Assembly: GCF_018691265.1 (NCBI RefSeq)
Contig: NW_024881272.1
Location: 22,123,323 to 22,187,322 of the forward strand
Direction: 5' to 3'
Length of the DNA: 64,000 bases
Origin: Tyto alba
Lineage: Eukaryota > Chordata > Aves > Strigiformes > Tytonidae
The notes below the pieces were generated by a model. That model saw only the letters and a list, made by a program, of their open reading frames with translations, made no database searches and was not told where the DNA came from. Of the stretch, positions 1 through 13,700 are shown one piece after another. Position 1 is the stretch's first letter. Each line of letters opens with the position of its first letter. A program made the translations under genes and the position numbers.

Positions 1-3000
1 CTGGAACTGAAACTGTTCTGAAACACTTGAACAGAGAAGTCATATCCCCACTTCATCCTCATTTGCTATCCAAACAACTTGAAGTCTTTTAGTATAACTC
101 ATCAAATATTATCTCTTTTCCTGTAATCCAATCCCAGTTTGAATGAATCTTTCTTAAGCAACTGTTATTAAAGCAGCAGATACCATTATTTTGTATTAAC
201 TATACATATACAACAACTAGAATATTCCCTTGCCTTCACCAGTAATACTTTCCCAAAAAAGACTTCTGGTTTTTCATGGCTGTATTACATTCTTGGTTGA
301 GTAACTTTGTGAGTGAGGAATAGTCAAGTTTTCCCTTTTCTCTGCCATGAGTGTATCCAGCTACTCCCACTTTATAGAAGACAATCAAGTACACAGACTT
401 CTGCTTTGCTCTATTAAATTTCTTCCTGTCTTTACTACCCCCGTGTTAAAGGATAACGAGTTCTTCTTTCATAATATTAGTACTCTTTTATACATCTTTT
501 ATCTCTTTCTGCTTCTGTTGGCATTCAAAAATAGTTTTAAAACATGCATTAAAATAACAGAAATGTGTCAGTGGTTGTGTTAGGTACCCCCTAGACCATA
601 GGTCATATCTTTGCTATATTTTAGCTCTAGTCTAGCAGATTCATTTGAGAACCAGCAGTTGTGCATCTTAACATGCCAATTTTTCCTGTGTGCTGGGGAA
701 GAGCTGGAATCACTATGCCGTTCCTATAGATGAGCCTAAGGTTAGGGTTAGGAGAAAGAGAACACGTAATTAGAAATTACAGCTCAAAGCAAACTAAGGG
801 ATGATGTTACCATTTCCTCTGAGCAGTGTTTAATCTCTCAGCAGAATGTCATCCCTGGCCTGTAAATCAGCCCAGAGTTCAGGCTGAAAAAAGATGGAAG
901 TCCAGAGTTATATTTGTAATTGGGAATGGAAATGTGGTGCAAAATGTAACTGAGCTGTAGAAGGAATTCTGTGAAAAGAGACTGACTTCCTTTTGAAGAC
1001 ATTAGCTCTATATATTGAATTTATATGTTGCTTTCAACTGCAGCAACATCTGTAGCCTTATTTTTGTCTTTCTCAACAACTGCATTCACCCTTTCCACAG
1101 GACTAACATAACTACTCCATCTTTATGAATTATGACCATGCCTAAGTATTAAGTCCCTTAGTCACATCCTAAATGGATTAAAACAATGCAATTTACTTGG
1201 GCATAAAGCCATTGCTGTTAGAAAACTCTAGCTACTACAGGACATTGCAGCTGGTCTCCTCAACAACTGAAGCAATAGAACCTATTCTTCACAATCCACA
1301 CTCATTTGTCATAGAAGAGAGACAAATTCTAGACCTGAGCACTCCAGGCAGTCGATTTCCCAAAATAGCACAATTAGAAGATCACTGAACATATTTGAAA
1401 ATAAGTTTGAAAACAGTTACTTCAGATCCCCATTTTAAGATATTTCTTAGAAATAAATGACCTTTTCCTAAGGTCAGTCTGCACCTAGAACCAAAAGCTG
1501 TCTCAAACCTCACTATTCCTTACTCTAGTGCAAAATATACATCTCTAACTCACTTTCTCTAAAAAATAACCAGCAAAGCTGTATTAAAAAACTATAGATA
1601 TTAACCCTGAAGGGGGTGGCAGAAGAGAAATTAAAACAGTATGCAACAGCTTAGTCATTTTATTTAACAGGCTACTAGAAGTGTTTGTTGTAAGCAAACC
1701 TAATTAGTTACACAGCTAAAAAGTCATTGTTCTCCTGAAAAGCATATAGCCAAATTCAAGTGTATATGCACAAAATTAGCTTCATATTTTTGAACTACAA
1801 TAGTCCATTCCAAATCCTTTAAAGCCAATGGAAAGGTTCCCACTCACTTTAGTCAACTTGACTTGTCCCTGGACTTCTCTTCCAACAATTTGTAAGCAAG
1901 TGGAAAAGAAAAATAGATGAGCTGTACTAAGTAGACTTCCAAGTCAAAATAAAAAGTTGTCTGCAATTAAAGAAAAGCAACAGATAAACTGGAACTTTTT
2001 TGGAGTCTGGAGACTCAAAAATAGCAGGACAAAAATGCCTGGGGAACTAGAGAAAGAACAGCCTAAACAGGCTTAGGAAAACTGTTCTTTCTCTACCAAG
2101 AATGCCAGACAGAATTTATAAACCTATCCAAGTCATTTTCTCATAGGACTACCAGTGCAGGCTAGGAGTTTTGGTTCGGTTTTGTTTTTCAACTGTAGAC
2201 AGATTAAGAAAAAGCTTTCTCTCAGTGTATTTTACTGAAGAAAAATTAGATGATTTTTCTTAACACACTAACTTATGGTATTTCAGAAACAAATGAGTAA
2301 TTTTAGAAATAAGTGAGAAATCTTTGTTCATATTACAGAAGTGCAGAGTAATAAAACTGTGTAGAAGTTCCAGGGTATGGTCTTTGTGAAGCCACTTTCT
2401 TTCAGAAGCAACTCAACTGCAGTGATGTGCTGAACAGATCTTGGTCTCTGGAAACAATCTTTCATGACATAGGTTAGACTCATCCCTTGCCCTAGCTTGT
2501 TTCTCTTTCTTGTACTTCCATGTATGACATCACTAATACAGCTACCAAGCAACTTAGGCAAGGCAGCACCTAAATATTTTGTTTGGATTAGGCAATGGTA
2601 GGGTCTGAAAGTTTCAAATATCATGCAGGTTCTCCACTGGTATTCACGCAAACCTTAACTTAAAAATGGACACATAGTAATTTATCCAACTGAGAATTCA
2701 GACATGTTAGCTTGCATTTAATCTTCAGAACATGCTTGTTGACAGAAACATCAAGACAGAAATTAGCCAAGAGCATTGGAACAAAATCAGCAAACATGAA
2801 GTATAGATGTGAAGGGGAACAACACAGACACAAGCATTTTATGCTGGATGTTATTGTAACTTAGTTCTTTACTTCAGTTAGATTTACTGGAAAGAACCCT
2901 GAACTTCATTCAGGATAAACATCTGTTGTATCATAATTATCTTCCTTGTTATGTGACAACAATAGAAGAGCTACAAACAGAGAAAAAACATTACTGAGGT

Positions 3001-6000
3001 TGCAAAGCCAAACTCTCAAAAGTTAAGAAATGTCAGATTTAAGGTTGCCTAATGCAGCCTCTGTATTATGATACAAACTTTAACTATGCCATTACATTGT
3101 TTTCCCAAACCTCATGCACTGTACAGGATGGATAGCTCTTCTGTTGGAATTTCTTCACTATTATGTTTTATACACACTTTTTCCAACATCTTACCCCATA
3201 ACTTTACTTTATTATAAGGCCTTCAAATGTTTAATGAACTAACCTTTACCGCACTGTAAAAAGAGAGATGTAATTTTACAGTGACAGACACATTAAGAAA
3301 GAAAGCAGATAGACTAAACAGCAAGAGTGAGACCTGCAAAGTCATTTAAATAAGTAGGCATTTAAGCAAGTAAAGTAAGCAACTCAAAATTATATTAAGA
3401 AATTCTTTATTAAAAAACAAAAAAACAACAAGCCAAAAAACATCAGAGTATTAGGGGACTTTAAAAAATAATATTTTTTTTTTTAAATTACTTAAGGTGA
3501 TTTATTCTAGAACATTTCTGGAAGACAAATGATGTTATCTTGTTTTTAAAAGAGTTGTATATGAGCTGCCTTTCCAGTGCAATTCAGTGCATGAGAATAA
3601 CATCATTAGTTTTGTCCATGGCTTGCTTCTGAGGGCTATTTCCTCTCTGTTTTGTCAGAAAAGTGACAGGTCTGAAGTATCAGGCAAATTTAACAAGTGT
3701 TTTTCAGGCAGGCTAAATTGCCCTGCGATAGAATAGAAACCATGCTGCTTTTTAGTTGAGATATTGAAATTCCTTCCTTTCTTTTTCCAATGGTTGAGTG
3801 TAGCCATATCTTGAACAATACTTTGTATCTTCAACTTCAAAATCTCTGTAGCCTCTTAAGACAAAGCCAGATGAGGTAGGAAGGAAGCCAATATTAGCCA
3901 TTTGTTGATCTAGTTCTTCTGGCTGAGAACAGCCCAGCTGAACAAATGCTGCAGAAAGCGGAGCCAGAGTGAATGAGGATGAAGCAGCAATGCATTTGTC
4001 TCCTGAAAAAGCACATTAGACCCAGTCTCTATCCATCATTTTGAGATCCATCCTACTTTTCACTTTAAAAAGCTTAGCAGAAGCAGTTAAATACTATTTA
4101 CAGTGAAAAAAAAAAAAAAAAAAAAAATCCTTCAGAAAGTTATGCCACCTGCCAAGTTCTGATCTTTTCACTGGCCATGCAAGTTGAAGCAATAAAAGAA
4201 GCTGGTGTTCTTGGGGAGGTAAATGGCTCATTTGCCTTTTGCAGTAGAGGCTCCCAAGGTAACCATATCTGAATTTTTGCTTTCAGTTCTAAAATCTTTA
4301 TATCGTATCAATTGATCAAGGGAATGGAATAAAGCAAGAAAATGTAACTGGGAAAATTATAACTTAGCAGTGTATTAGACAATAATTTGTGTGTATGCTC
4401 TGCTCTTGCAGGAATAAAATCAGAGGTAGTTCTTCAATTGCAGTGCTGCATGCGTGGCAAAAAAAAAAAAGGAGAAAAATGTTGTCTTCTGTTGTAAACA
4501 GTCAGAAGCTCTGTTGGTTACTGATCTGATATAGACTGATCAGTCCACTGACTAAATGAGAGCCAAATGGGGCCAGCCAAACGGGGCAGCACTGTGCCTG
4601 CACATGGCAAGCAGTGTACTTTTCAGTCAAGAGGTCACAGGGCAGGACAACAGGCTGTTGACAACCTTTTCCAGGGTTGTAATGACCACAGCTCCAGAGG
4701 GAAGGAAAAAGATCCACTAAGGTTGGGGAATATTAAACAGCTGTTATACAAAGCATTCTCAAAGCATGCAAGTCCCACCATTTCTACCAAGCTACTAAGA
4801 TTTTTTCATCTGAACTATGACCAGTCTGGATGGCAGAGGTCACTCTTCTTTCTCAAGACTACCATATACAAATGATAGTAAAGCAAGACCTTTTTCTTCA
4901 ACCCAGTGTTAACTGTACTACTAAGCACCACAGCAAAAATAAAGGCTATCCCAGACCCTTCATTCTGCAGATCTCCTCCTCATCCATGTAAGTACACTCT
5001 GAGCCTTCTCAAGCTCAGCAACAAATTCTGCAATATCTCCCAACTGCATTATGCTGAAGAAATGGGATAGAAATCCCTGAGGGTAATACATCTCATTGAT
5101 AGCCCCAGATCAGCCCCCGCAGAGCCCCCTGAAGAGGGGAACTGATGGGGAGCTGGCAGGGCGGGCGCGCATGGTGCTGCACGCTCGGGCCACCTGCAGC
5201 AGCTCCTCTGGGATGCTGCCAGAGCAAAACACTGAAGTATCACAAAGGTAGTCAAATGGAGAACTTGCTTACACAGACAACATTGCTTGTCAGTTCTTAC
5301 TGTTTAGAGGTCTAAATGCGACAGTCATTTAGCCTGAATAATTAACAGTGAGATTGTACCTGAGTACCAATTGGGGATTTACATGGCCATGTGCGTTCTT
5401 GACAAAGTTTCAAAACCATATCTACATAAAAATGAGATGACTACCAGTGCAAAGACAATGCTATTCATTTTTTTTTCTGGTAGCAAAAATAATTTAAAAC
5501 TGCTGAAGCAACGAACAAAAATGTGACTTTGCCAAGTCGCAGTTAAAAAATACAAAACTAGTGATAAAAATCTTGTTGGAGTAAAGCCCATCCAGTGAGG
5601 ACAAGAGGGCTTTACAGACCTATAAAATAAAACTTTATATCCCTCAATTTATATCCCTCCATTTAGAAATGCTCTTCCTGCTAATTGTAGTGAGTCAGCT
5701 TATCCACCTCTGTGTCTCTTCAATTCTTTATATTATAAATAATTATATTCTTTGCTCTGCAGGTAAGTAAAGTATATTTGCACACCTGACTAAACAAGGT
5801 CTGATTTATTGACTTTGTTGCTACATGAATATGTGGCACTGTTAGAAGAGGAAACTAAGAAACTTAAGAAAAGAAGAGCTATAATAAGACCAAGGAAGTC
5901 TCAGAGATTAAGGCCATTTTCCTTAAACTAGAAAACTGTGTGCTGTATTTAAAGGATATGACACTATGATCCAATATGATTGCCAAATTGGAATGATTAT

Positions 6001-9000
6001 GTCCGTGAATCACTGATTTCAAAACATAATTCCTACTTACCTTGAAATGCAAAGAATGGAAAATCTAAACAAATAAGGCTGTGTGGTTTCCTGGTATTTT
6101 TCCATAACATGCAATGCATTGGCAATCCAAGACATAGCAAAGCACAGGGACACAGAATTTAACACTACCTAAGAGAACTAAATTTCAAACAGGCATGGAA
6201 TGTGCAGAGTCTGCCGACTATAACCACTTAGAACACATCCTTAACACAAGACCTCTAAGACCCCAATATAATGGGATAACAACAAACTATAAGAAAATTC
6301 TCTTGCTCTGCCAGAGAATAGGCTGTTGTTAAGAGGGAAGGAAAGGCTGTTCATTCTGTTACTCAGAAGAGACAGGGTAACAACTGGTAGAGGACTATTT
6401 TAAGACAACATTTTTACAGATGTTGTAAGAATTGCAGAAGTCACTCTCAGATTGTTTCTGCTTTTGCTCAGCAAAGCAAAAAGTATTGCTCAGCCTGGTG
6501 TCAAAAAAAATCTGGACAGGAGTGGTTGGCTCATGATACATTTCCTCTGACTGCTTGGATGTTTTTAATTATTACCTACTGGATGTCCAATTTAAAATTT
6601 ATAAATAATCCTAGGAGATAAGATAGGACTCCTACTTTTCCAATGTCAACATTTCTAATCACTAGTGAGGTAGATCCTCCTTTTTTTTTCCTGAAAATTT
6701 GAGAAAAATGTAATTCAAAAATCTGTGCTTCATAAAACCTGATGTTCTAATATTAAAAAAAAAAAAAAAAAAATCAGAAAAAAAATCCACTCAAAAAATA
6801 CATTGAGAGTAACCTTAAGAGACTCTACTTAATTTCTTAAAGACTAATACATGGCCATGCCATCTCTTAAAGGGAGCCAAAAAATAAAATTCTGAATAAC
6901 TGCAGCTCCAGTATAAGCAGCATTAACAAAAGATTTCAAATTGATGTTTTCAGTTCTGGACATTACTTGATTGCAGATTTAAATAATTTTTCAGTACTGT
7001 ATAAATCTGCAATGAATATAATGTAATTTTCTTCAAATATTTGTTCTATGAATGAAATCTGAAAAGAATTAATATGCAGAACTTAAATATTGTTACTGTC
7101 TGGCCTGCTCCATCTAGAAAAAACAAGCAAGCCTCAAATTTCTCAAATTAAATGTCCACTCCAAATAAGAAAAAAATTATAATCTATAGGAAACATAAAT
7201 GAAACCCAACATTCCTGGACAATTTGTGAACAAATTATTGGAAACAATTTTACTGAACTATTTCATCTTCCCATGTTTTCTTTTGTTTGTTCTAATGTCC
7301 AATAGCTTTTATTCAATTCACCTCTAACGGGTGTGCTTTTCATGATAGCATTTGTTTTCAATTGGATCTAGCTTAAATGAAATCAGCGAATATTAAGTAT
7401 TTCTAACCAAACCACATGTATGACAATCACATTTACAAATCAAAGGGCCAAGTGGCTGATCCTACAGTCTGGTACCATTAAAACAGTGACTCAAGACATA
7501 CTGATCCAGTCCAATTTCAAAACATTTTGCTTTCTAAAATTAGTAATGTTCAATCCATGCTTCAAATTGCCTCAACTCAATAAGGAGGCATACAATCATT
7601 TTTATTGACTATAAAACTTCCTAAAAGAGGTCAGGAATTGCTTCTTCCTTCTTATTGCTATATAATTGCCTTAAGATGTATGTGCAACATTAAAAAAATA
7701 TTATTATCCATCGGATTTATTAACTAATTCACATGAACCACAACTAAAATAAACTGAATATATTTCTAGAAATCTCAGTTAGGATTCCTGCTGCTTTTTA
7801 TTATGAACACTAGAGTCACAGTTTGAAGAAGGTTCAAAAGATCCATATTAAAACTTGCATACCTTATGTCTGCTAAATAAACTACTTCATAAGAACTACC
7901 AGAGATCAGTTACAAAGCAATCTCTATAAAGAGACAAGAGGTCTCTGCACTTATTCTTGTTTGACTCAGAATAATTCTTTTAAAGCACTGGTTTTAAAAT
8001 CCAGTCTTGATTTTAAAATGTAGAAGGGAGAATCCATCAATATTTTTTATGTCATAAGTGATTAATTAACCACAGTTTTCTTTGAATTTGAATTGACTTT
8101 GATTAACTTTATTCTTCTCTTATTAAAAAAATTTATGTGTGTTTTATCAAACTTAGATTAGCAAATCTCTGTTTTCTTTGTGATCAAATTAAAGGGTCTT
8201 CACTTCCTCTTTGATCTGCTGAGTAAGAGTTCCTAAACCTTTTACACAGAGTAATGGAAGACTATCTCTTTTCAGATATTTCCCAATCTCTAAAGTATTG
8301 AGAAAAGCAAACATGTAGTCTATGAATGATTTAACATTTCTTTTCAAAAAAAGCTAAAGATTACCTAAACAGAAATAAGTTATTCAATGAAAAATTTCTC
8401 ATTGCCAGCAATTGCACATATTGCAGACCTACAGCACATGCATTCAGTTGGTTCTCAGAAAACCTGTGTTTATGGTAACATGAACAGTTAGATCAAAACA
8501 GGCAGCATTACACTAAATTCATGACAAACATACCTCTTCAAGCACTCATGCTCTGTAGCTTTTGAAGGTCATGAATTTACAAGCAACAGTATAACAACAA
8601 TCTCAGAAATCTGTGTGCATTTCATATCAGATAAAACGGAGACAACTAGATCGATATAATATTTTGTGTGATTCCAGCATACACAGAAATTGCTTCTGCT
8701 GCTTAATTAAGACAGACAAAAATTAAGGGGTAAGTGGGTACTCTAGCACTGGCAGAGGGCATTCAGAGGAACTAGGCAGTCTCAGTGTTAGACTGGACCT
8801 GACTTCACTGAACACCATAGGACTGATCTTTCAAACCCGCTCAAGAAAATGAAACTAAGAGACACTGGATGAAAAGTTAATGAAGAGTACAGTCACACGC
8901 TCTAGGTATGTCAGCACCCAGGGTTAGTTCTTTATTTAGGGAGTACAGGCTCCAAGCTTTGGTGTGTACCAAAATTAGCTATGTAAAGCTGGACAGTCAA

Positions 9001-10289
9001 ACCAATGATCCCATAAGGAGCAGGCATGGAATAGCTGGATTATTATGTATTTATATCTGAGATGATTCCTATATTCTTTACAAGACATTTGCGTTTAGGT
9101 CTAAATAAATGTTAAAAAAGAAAAAGGGTAGGTAGGGAATGTACCCAAATCAAGGACAAAGCTTGCAGTCAGGAATAAAGAAACAGCATCTAGTTGCAAT
9201 AAAACAGAAAGCAGCAGCATTTCCAGCAGCTGCAGAAAACAGTAACCTTCATCTGAAGGAATTCAAGGCTGCAGAGAAAACAACAGTCTTCTGGTACTAA
9301 AACTGCAAAATAGTGAGCAGGAAGGAAACAGTTTTTTTGGAAAATAAATTGAGAATTCCCTCTAGTTGTAGAATGCCTGGCAGGAATGCCTCCTGCATGC
9401 TGAAGCGTCTAATTCAGAAAGTCTAGGAATATGGAAATAAATTAGAGTCATTAAGATTAAATATTAGTTCTTAAAGCCACATGGGATAATGCTAATCTTT
9501 AAGAATTGCACTATATTGTTCTTGGAGTATCAAATGGAAGATATTTCAGATAACTAAATTATGTGTATTTTATGTTCTAATTGGCACTTCTCCAATTATT
9601 TTTTTTTTTTAGCAATTATCTAGCATAACTATCTCTTTTCCAAATTTGACATCATTTTCTCAGTTTTGAGGAACTTTCTCTTAATATCATCTGCATCTGA
9701 ACTCTGCAATAGCATAGCTTTTTTCTAGTAGTGATCTAGTTTTTATATTCCAATACAGCACAGAAACCAAGCAGAGAGGAGCAGCAATGCATTAATGAAG
9801 GCTAAAACATCATGTACATTTGCATTCTGCTAGATAACCCACAGCAGCAACCTATGCTTTCCCTATTACTTATCAGCTTCTGCAAGTAGCTTGAGCAGGA
9901 AGAGCTCACAGACCAGCAGTTACCATTACTCAGAAATGAGCTGTATGAAGCCACATTTGTATCACCTCCAGTCAAAAGCGCAATAATCCCACTGACGTGG
10001 ATTTTTAAAATTGCAAAATGTATCTAGTAATTGCCTTTTTCACTACTGTCTCATAGTGGCTCAAGATAAATGAGCAACATTAAACACATTATCAGCTCTT
10101 AGCCTTATTAACAAATTCAATGCAATAAAAACAAAAGAGTTAATGTCACCATTTCTTTTAGTACAAAAGTTAGAATCACAAAAGAGGACTTGAGAACTCT
10201 CTGTTAAATTGATCTACTTTGGGTCTGCTAAAGAAATAATCCTTTTACATAGCCAAAGTGCACAGACCAACCACCAAGCAATTTTTTGC
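1..10289. other. AT-rich intergenic DNA, no supported gene
   Basis: No gene is recognised here. The stretch is AT-rich, with short homopolymer runs and only short open frames on both strands, none with a recognisable domain. Items noted separately are an exon-like open segment at 3752-4002 (minus), a GC-rich patch near 5.05-5.25 kb, a 22-base A run at 4106-4127, and a two-unit telomere-like GGTTAGGGTTAGG at 740-752. In the human order the gene after GIPC2 is PTGFR. No open frame here is long enough for its large coding exon, so PTGFR is probably further left. Confidence 0.6.
4106..4127 (+). repeat. A22 homopolymer run
   Basis: Uninterrupted run of 22 A. No recognisable retroelement body lies on its 5' side, so I treat it as a simple repeat rather than the tail of a retrocopy. 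Confidence 0.85.
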
Positions 10290-10780
10290 ACAATAGAAGG
10301 ATAGAATGGATCGTTATAACCTTCCAGTCTGACCTCCTGAATAAATTGGGCCATAAGACTTTTATGTATTCATCTTGTTTGAATTGGAGCATTTCCTTCA
10401 GAAAAGCATCCAGTTCAGATCTTAAAATGTCCAATAAGGGGGAATTTATTACAATCCTTATTAAATCATTCCACTGGCAAATCACTCACACTGTTTAAGA
10501 AGTGCCTGCTTGGAATCTAAATCACCTAGACTTAAATTTAATTGCACGGATCTCATTATACCTCTGCCAGCCAGACAGGAGAGCTGCTCTTATCAAATCT
10601 CTGCTTCACATACGGTCAAAGCTGCTCCTTTATCTTCTCCTTAATAAACTTTCCTGGATCCCACCGCAAAGAAAGGTTTCCAAATCTCAGAAGTTCCTCA
10701 CTGAGACCTCCCTGATTAATAAACTTCCAGACCTGCATGTGATATTCCAGTAACCATTGTACTGTGGGTAATTACAGGTT
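10290..10780 (-). mobile_element. Ancient CR1-like LINE fragment (3' part)
   Basis: The plus strand carries the diverged reverse complement of a CR1 3' region. It begins with a motif like 'gatagaatgg' followed by 'cagtctgacctcctgaataa' and continues into the run of short phrases typical of sauropsid CR1 tails (for example 'tctctgcttcacatac' and 'cttctccttaataaac'). The low-coordinate end corresponds to the element's 3' end, so the element lies on the minus strand. It is 5' truncated and too decayed for any reading frame to survive. The boundaries are approximate. Confidence 0.5.
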
Positions 10781-13700
10781 GAACAATTTCCTATTCCTCT
10801 GTTCAAAGAGCAAAAAAAATCACCTTTATAACATTGTACTGGAAGCTCCCTCTCCGCCAGAGTCCTTTTCTGAGTCATTACTTCCCAATGCAGCCTTCCC
10901 TCATAGAAAAAACACTTCCCTGCTTTGCTTCCAGCAGCACAGTTTTAGCTCTAATCATATTAAAACACATATTGTTTGAATATACCCAGGGCAAAATGCA
11001 ATCATTATGTGACTGTGAGGTAGCAATAGCCCGTCTGTACAGCCACATACACATTACCCTATATCTGGGAGCACACATCACATTGGGCAATGGAGAAGCT
11101 GCTCAGGGAAGGCATGCAAGGATAAAACCGTGTCACCAAACAGTCCACACCATCCCAGACACCTGTCTCTTCAGTATTCATCATACTTTCAATCTTTGTG
11201 TAACTTCTGTTCATTATTTGTAATGTTTTCTACCTAATCACTCCTGAAATGTGAGAACCAAGGACCAAGAAGCATCTTTGGATTCACACAGCCGCTGTAA
11301 CCCACTACCCAGCACACGCCGAGAGCAACCGCCCAGCTCTTCTCCTAGTCCACGCTGTGCCGATTTCTCCTTCTGCTCCTACGGAAGGGGTGACTATATT
11401 ACATCAATTAGTTTTCCATTGATTAGATTTAAACCTGTAAATCTGCTGCACGAGCAAGGAAAACACCAAAAAATGACTCGAGAAGCATGTCTTCTGTTTG
11501 CTGATCCCACTCCAGGTCAGACCTGCAGCTTCCGAGCTCTGCACCCAGGGGCCCAGCAGCATGCTCCGGAGAAGGGGTAAGAGGAGGGGGGGAGCAGGAG
11601 GGAGCAAGGAGTGCAGCAGGCTTGTACGTTATGGCTGTGGAAAACACACTTCTCCCAGTCCTTTCCCTAACACCTTGGTGTAACCCCAGCAGAAGGGAAA
11701 GTTCAGAGGGGAAAGTTCAGAGAAATCTCTCTGATGAGTATAATGAGCATATGAGTGTAACTCATGACTGGAAACAGTACCTTATACAATTCTTGCATTT
11801 CTACAATGCATCCTAAGTGGAATTTATTGTCCTGACAATGTTGTACTGATACAAAATGATTTGGAAACAGCTGAAAAGCATTTGCTAAAGATAAAGCCAA
11901 AACAAATAATTAACTAAAGCATGAGATCACCAAGCTTTGTCTTCACAATTATGATCTTTAAAATGTAGTACTGAATTGAAATACATTTCTGCAAATATGT
12001 GAAAATTTATGGGGCAGTGAGAGGAAGAATTTGGAAAGAAACTGAAGCATCTGCAGTACATACTGTGCTGGCATTTTTAATTACTTACTACATCTCAACT
12101 TATTTCAGAGTTTCAAATGTGTTCTGATTAGTGAATTAGCACAAAGAACATAGTCCTGATGTATTTATGAAATAGCTAAATACCCAGTTGTTCCCTTTAA
12201 TTAATGGTTAGTATATTCACTGTTGAAGGTGAAGCTGCATTGCATGTTAATGTATTTATATGTAGTTTCGCCTATTAACATATATTTTTAAAAGAAAAAA
12301 AAAATATTGAAAGTAGAAAATACAAGATTTTAAACATAAAAGAGAGATATACAAAATGGGCTTAAGAAGTTATCAGAAATTTCTGCAGATTGAAACGCCT
12401 AGAACATGAAGAGACTCTCTCTCCACTACCATTTAAAATAGCTTTTATAGATATTCATTGTGTTATAGATATCCACAATATAATTTTAAGGCCTGACAAA
12501 TACTGAGACCTAAAACACTCATCATAATGGAAATCATTCTGTGGAACTTAAACACAGTTCTAACAATACTTTTAATGTTATTTAAATTCTTTAAGTATTG
12601 ATTCTGAGAGAAAATATTTGAAATATTTAAAAATATTTTAAATCTTTAGTCTTTCAAATAATTTCCAGTTTTTACATATATAGTCTTGGGAAAAAATAAC
12701 AGGGATATGTGTATCTGTGACTGTTTCTTGTGAGTACTTATACCCTTCAGCAAAAGAGTGTCCAGATCACAAGGGGGCTGTGCAATAGCTACACAGCTCT
12801 GTATTCAAGCACGCTGCTCCCAGCTCTCCGGCCACTCCCAGTAGCACCCCTCAGATCCAGGGCACCATTTTGGCCTTCCTGTTTTCCTCAGTGCCAGGGG
12901 CAATAAAGTGGAACATTCAGCACAAACATCAGTCATTTTTCCCAAGTATAATTTCACAGACAGCACAAGAGATGAGATCCATTAACTCTTCAGACGTAAA
13001 CCCCATTTTGCCAGAGAAATGTATAATGACTATAAATATAAATTTATAATTACTATGAACAAAGACGATATGAAAGGCAATTCAAGGATATGAAAGGATA
13101 CAGGGTAAACTGCTGTTTAGCAGCCACACCTGAATCAAGAGCTTCCTCTGAGAATCACTTGACTGTTTTCCTTCTGATTTTTTATTTAGATTTGGATTGA
13201 GTAGTACATGTGATCTTGTTTTATTTAAACAAGGTCAAGAACAAAGGCATAAAATAACCATCAGAGATGTAGTTAGAAGCATTCAATTCACATGTTCTGT
13301 TGAAAGCAGTTGTAGTTATACTTCTGAGATGCAGGAACAGGTATACGTAAAGGTAAGGCACCAAAATAGAAGCACTATTACCTTTAAATCATGACACACC
13401 AGCTTACGTAGGAAGATCAAACTGGGGAAGACATTTCTTATAATAGAAAGAGCCACAATGAAGGTTATGGTTAGGTCAAGAAACAGCACTTCTGTTGTTT
13501 GAGGTTCTTTTTTAAACTGAAGATAATTGACCTATTAAAGCACCTTACCTGGCAACGTAGTAGATCCTTTATCTCCTGAAGCCCTTTATATCACTATCCA
13601 CACATTTCAGAGATATGCTAAGAGCTCAGACAGAAATTATAAGATGGATGCAGGAATTACCAGATCAGTACTAAGATGTTATGCAAGAGGCTAGAATTGT

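Noticed and set aside
740..752. GGTTAGGGTTAGG, an interstitial telomere-like repeat
   Set aside because: Only two units, readily expected by chance in 64 kb, with no flanking telomeric or fusion structure.
6042..6170. Minus-strand open stretch ending in a perfect GTAAGT donor near 6041, considered as an exon preceding 4002
   Set aside because: Its reading phase (two bases left over in the protein-like frame) does not match the open frame of the 4002 segment, and similar perfect donors occur at several other non-exonic places in the window (for example near 49181, 53735 and 60374).
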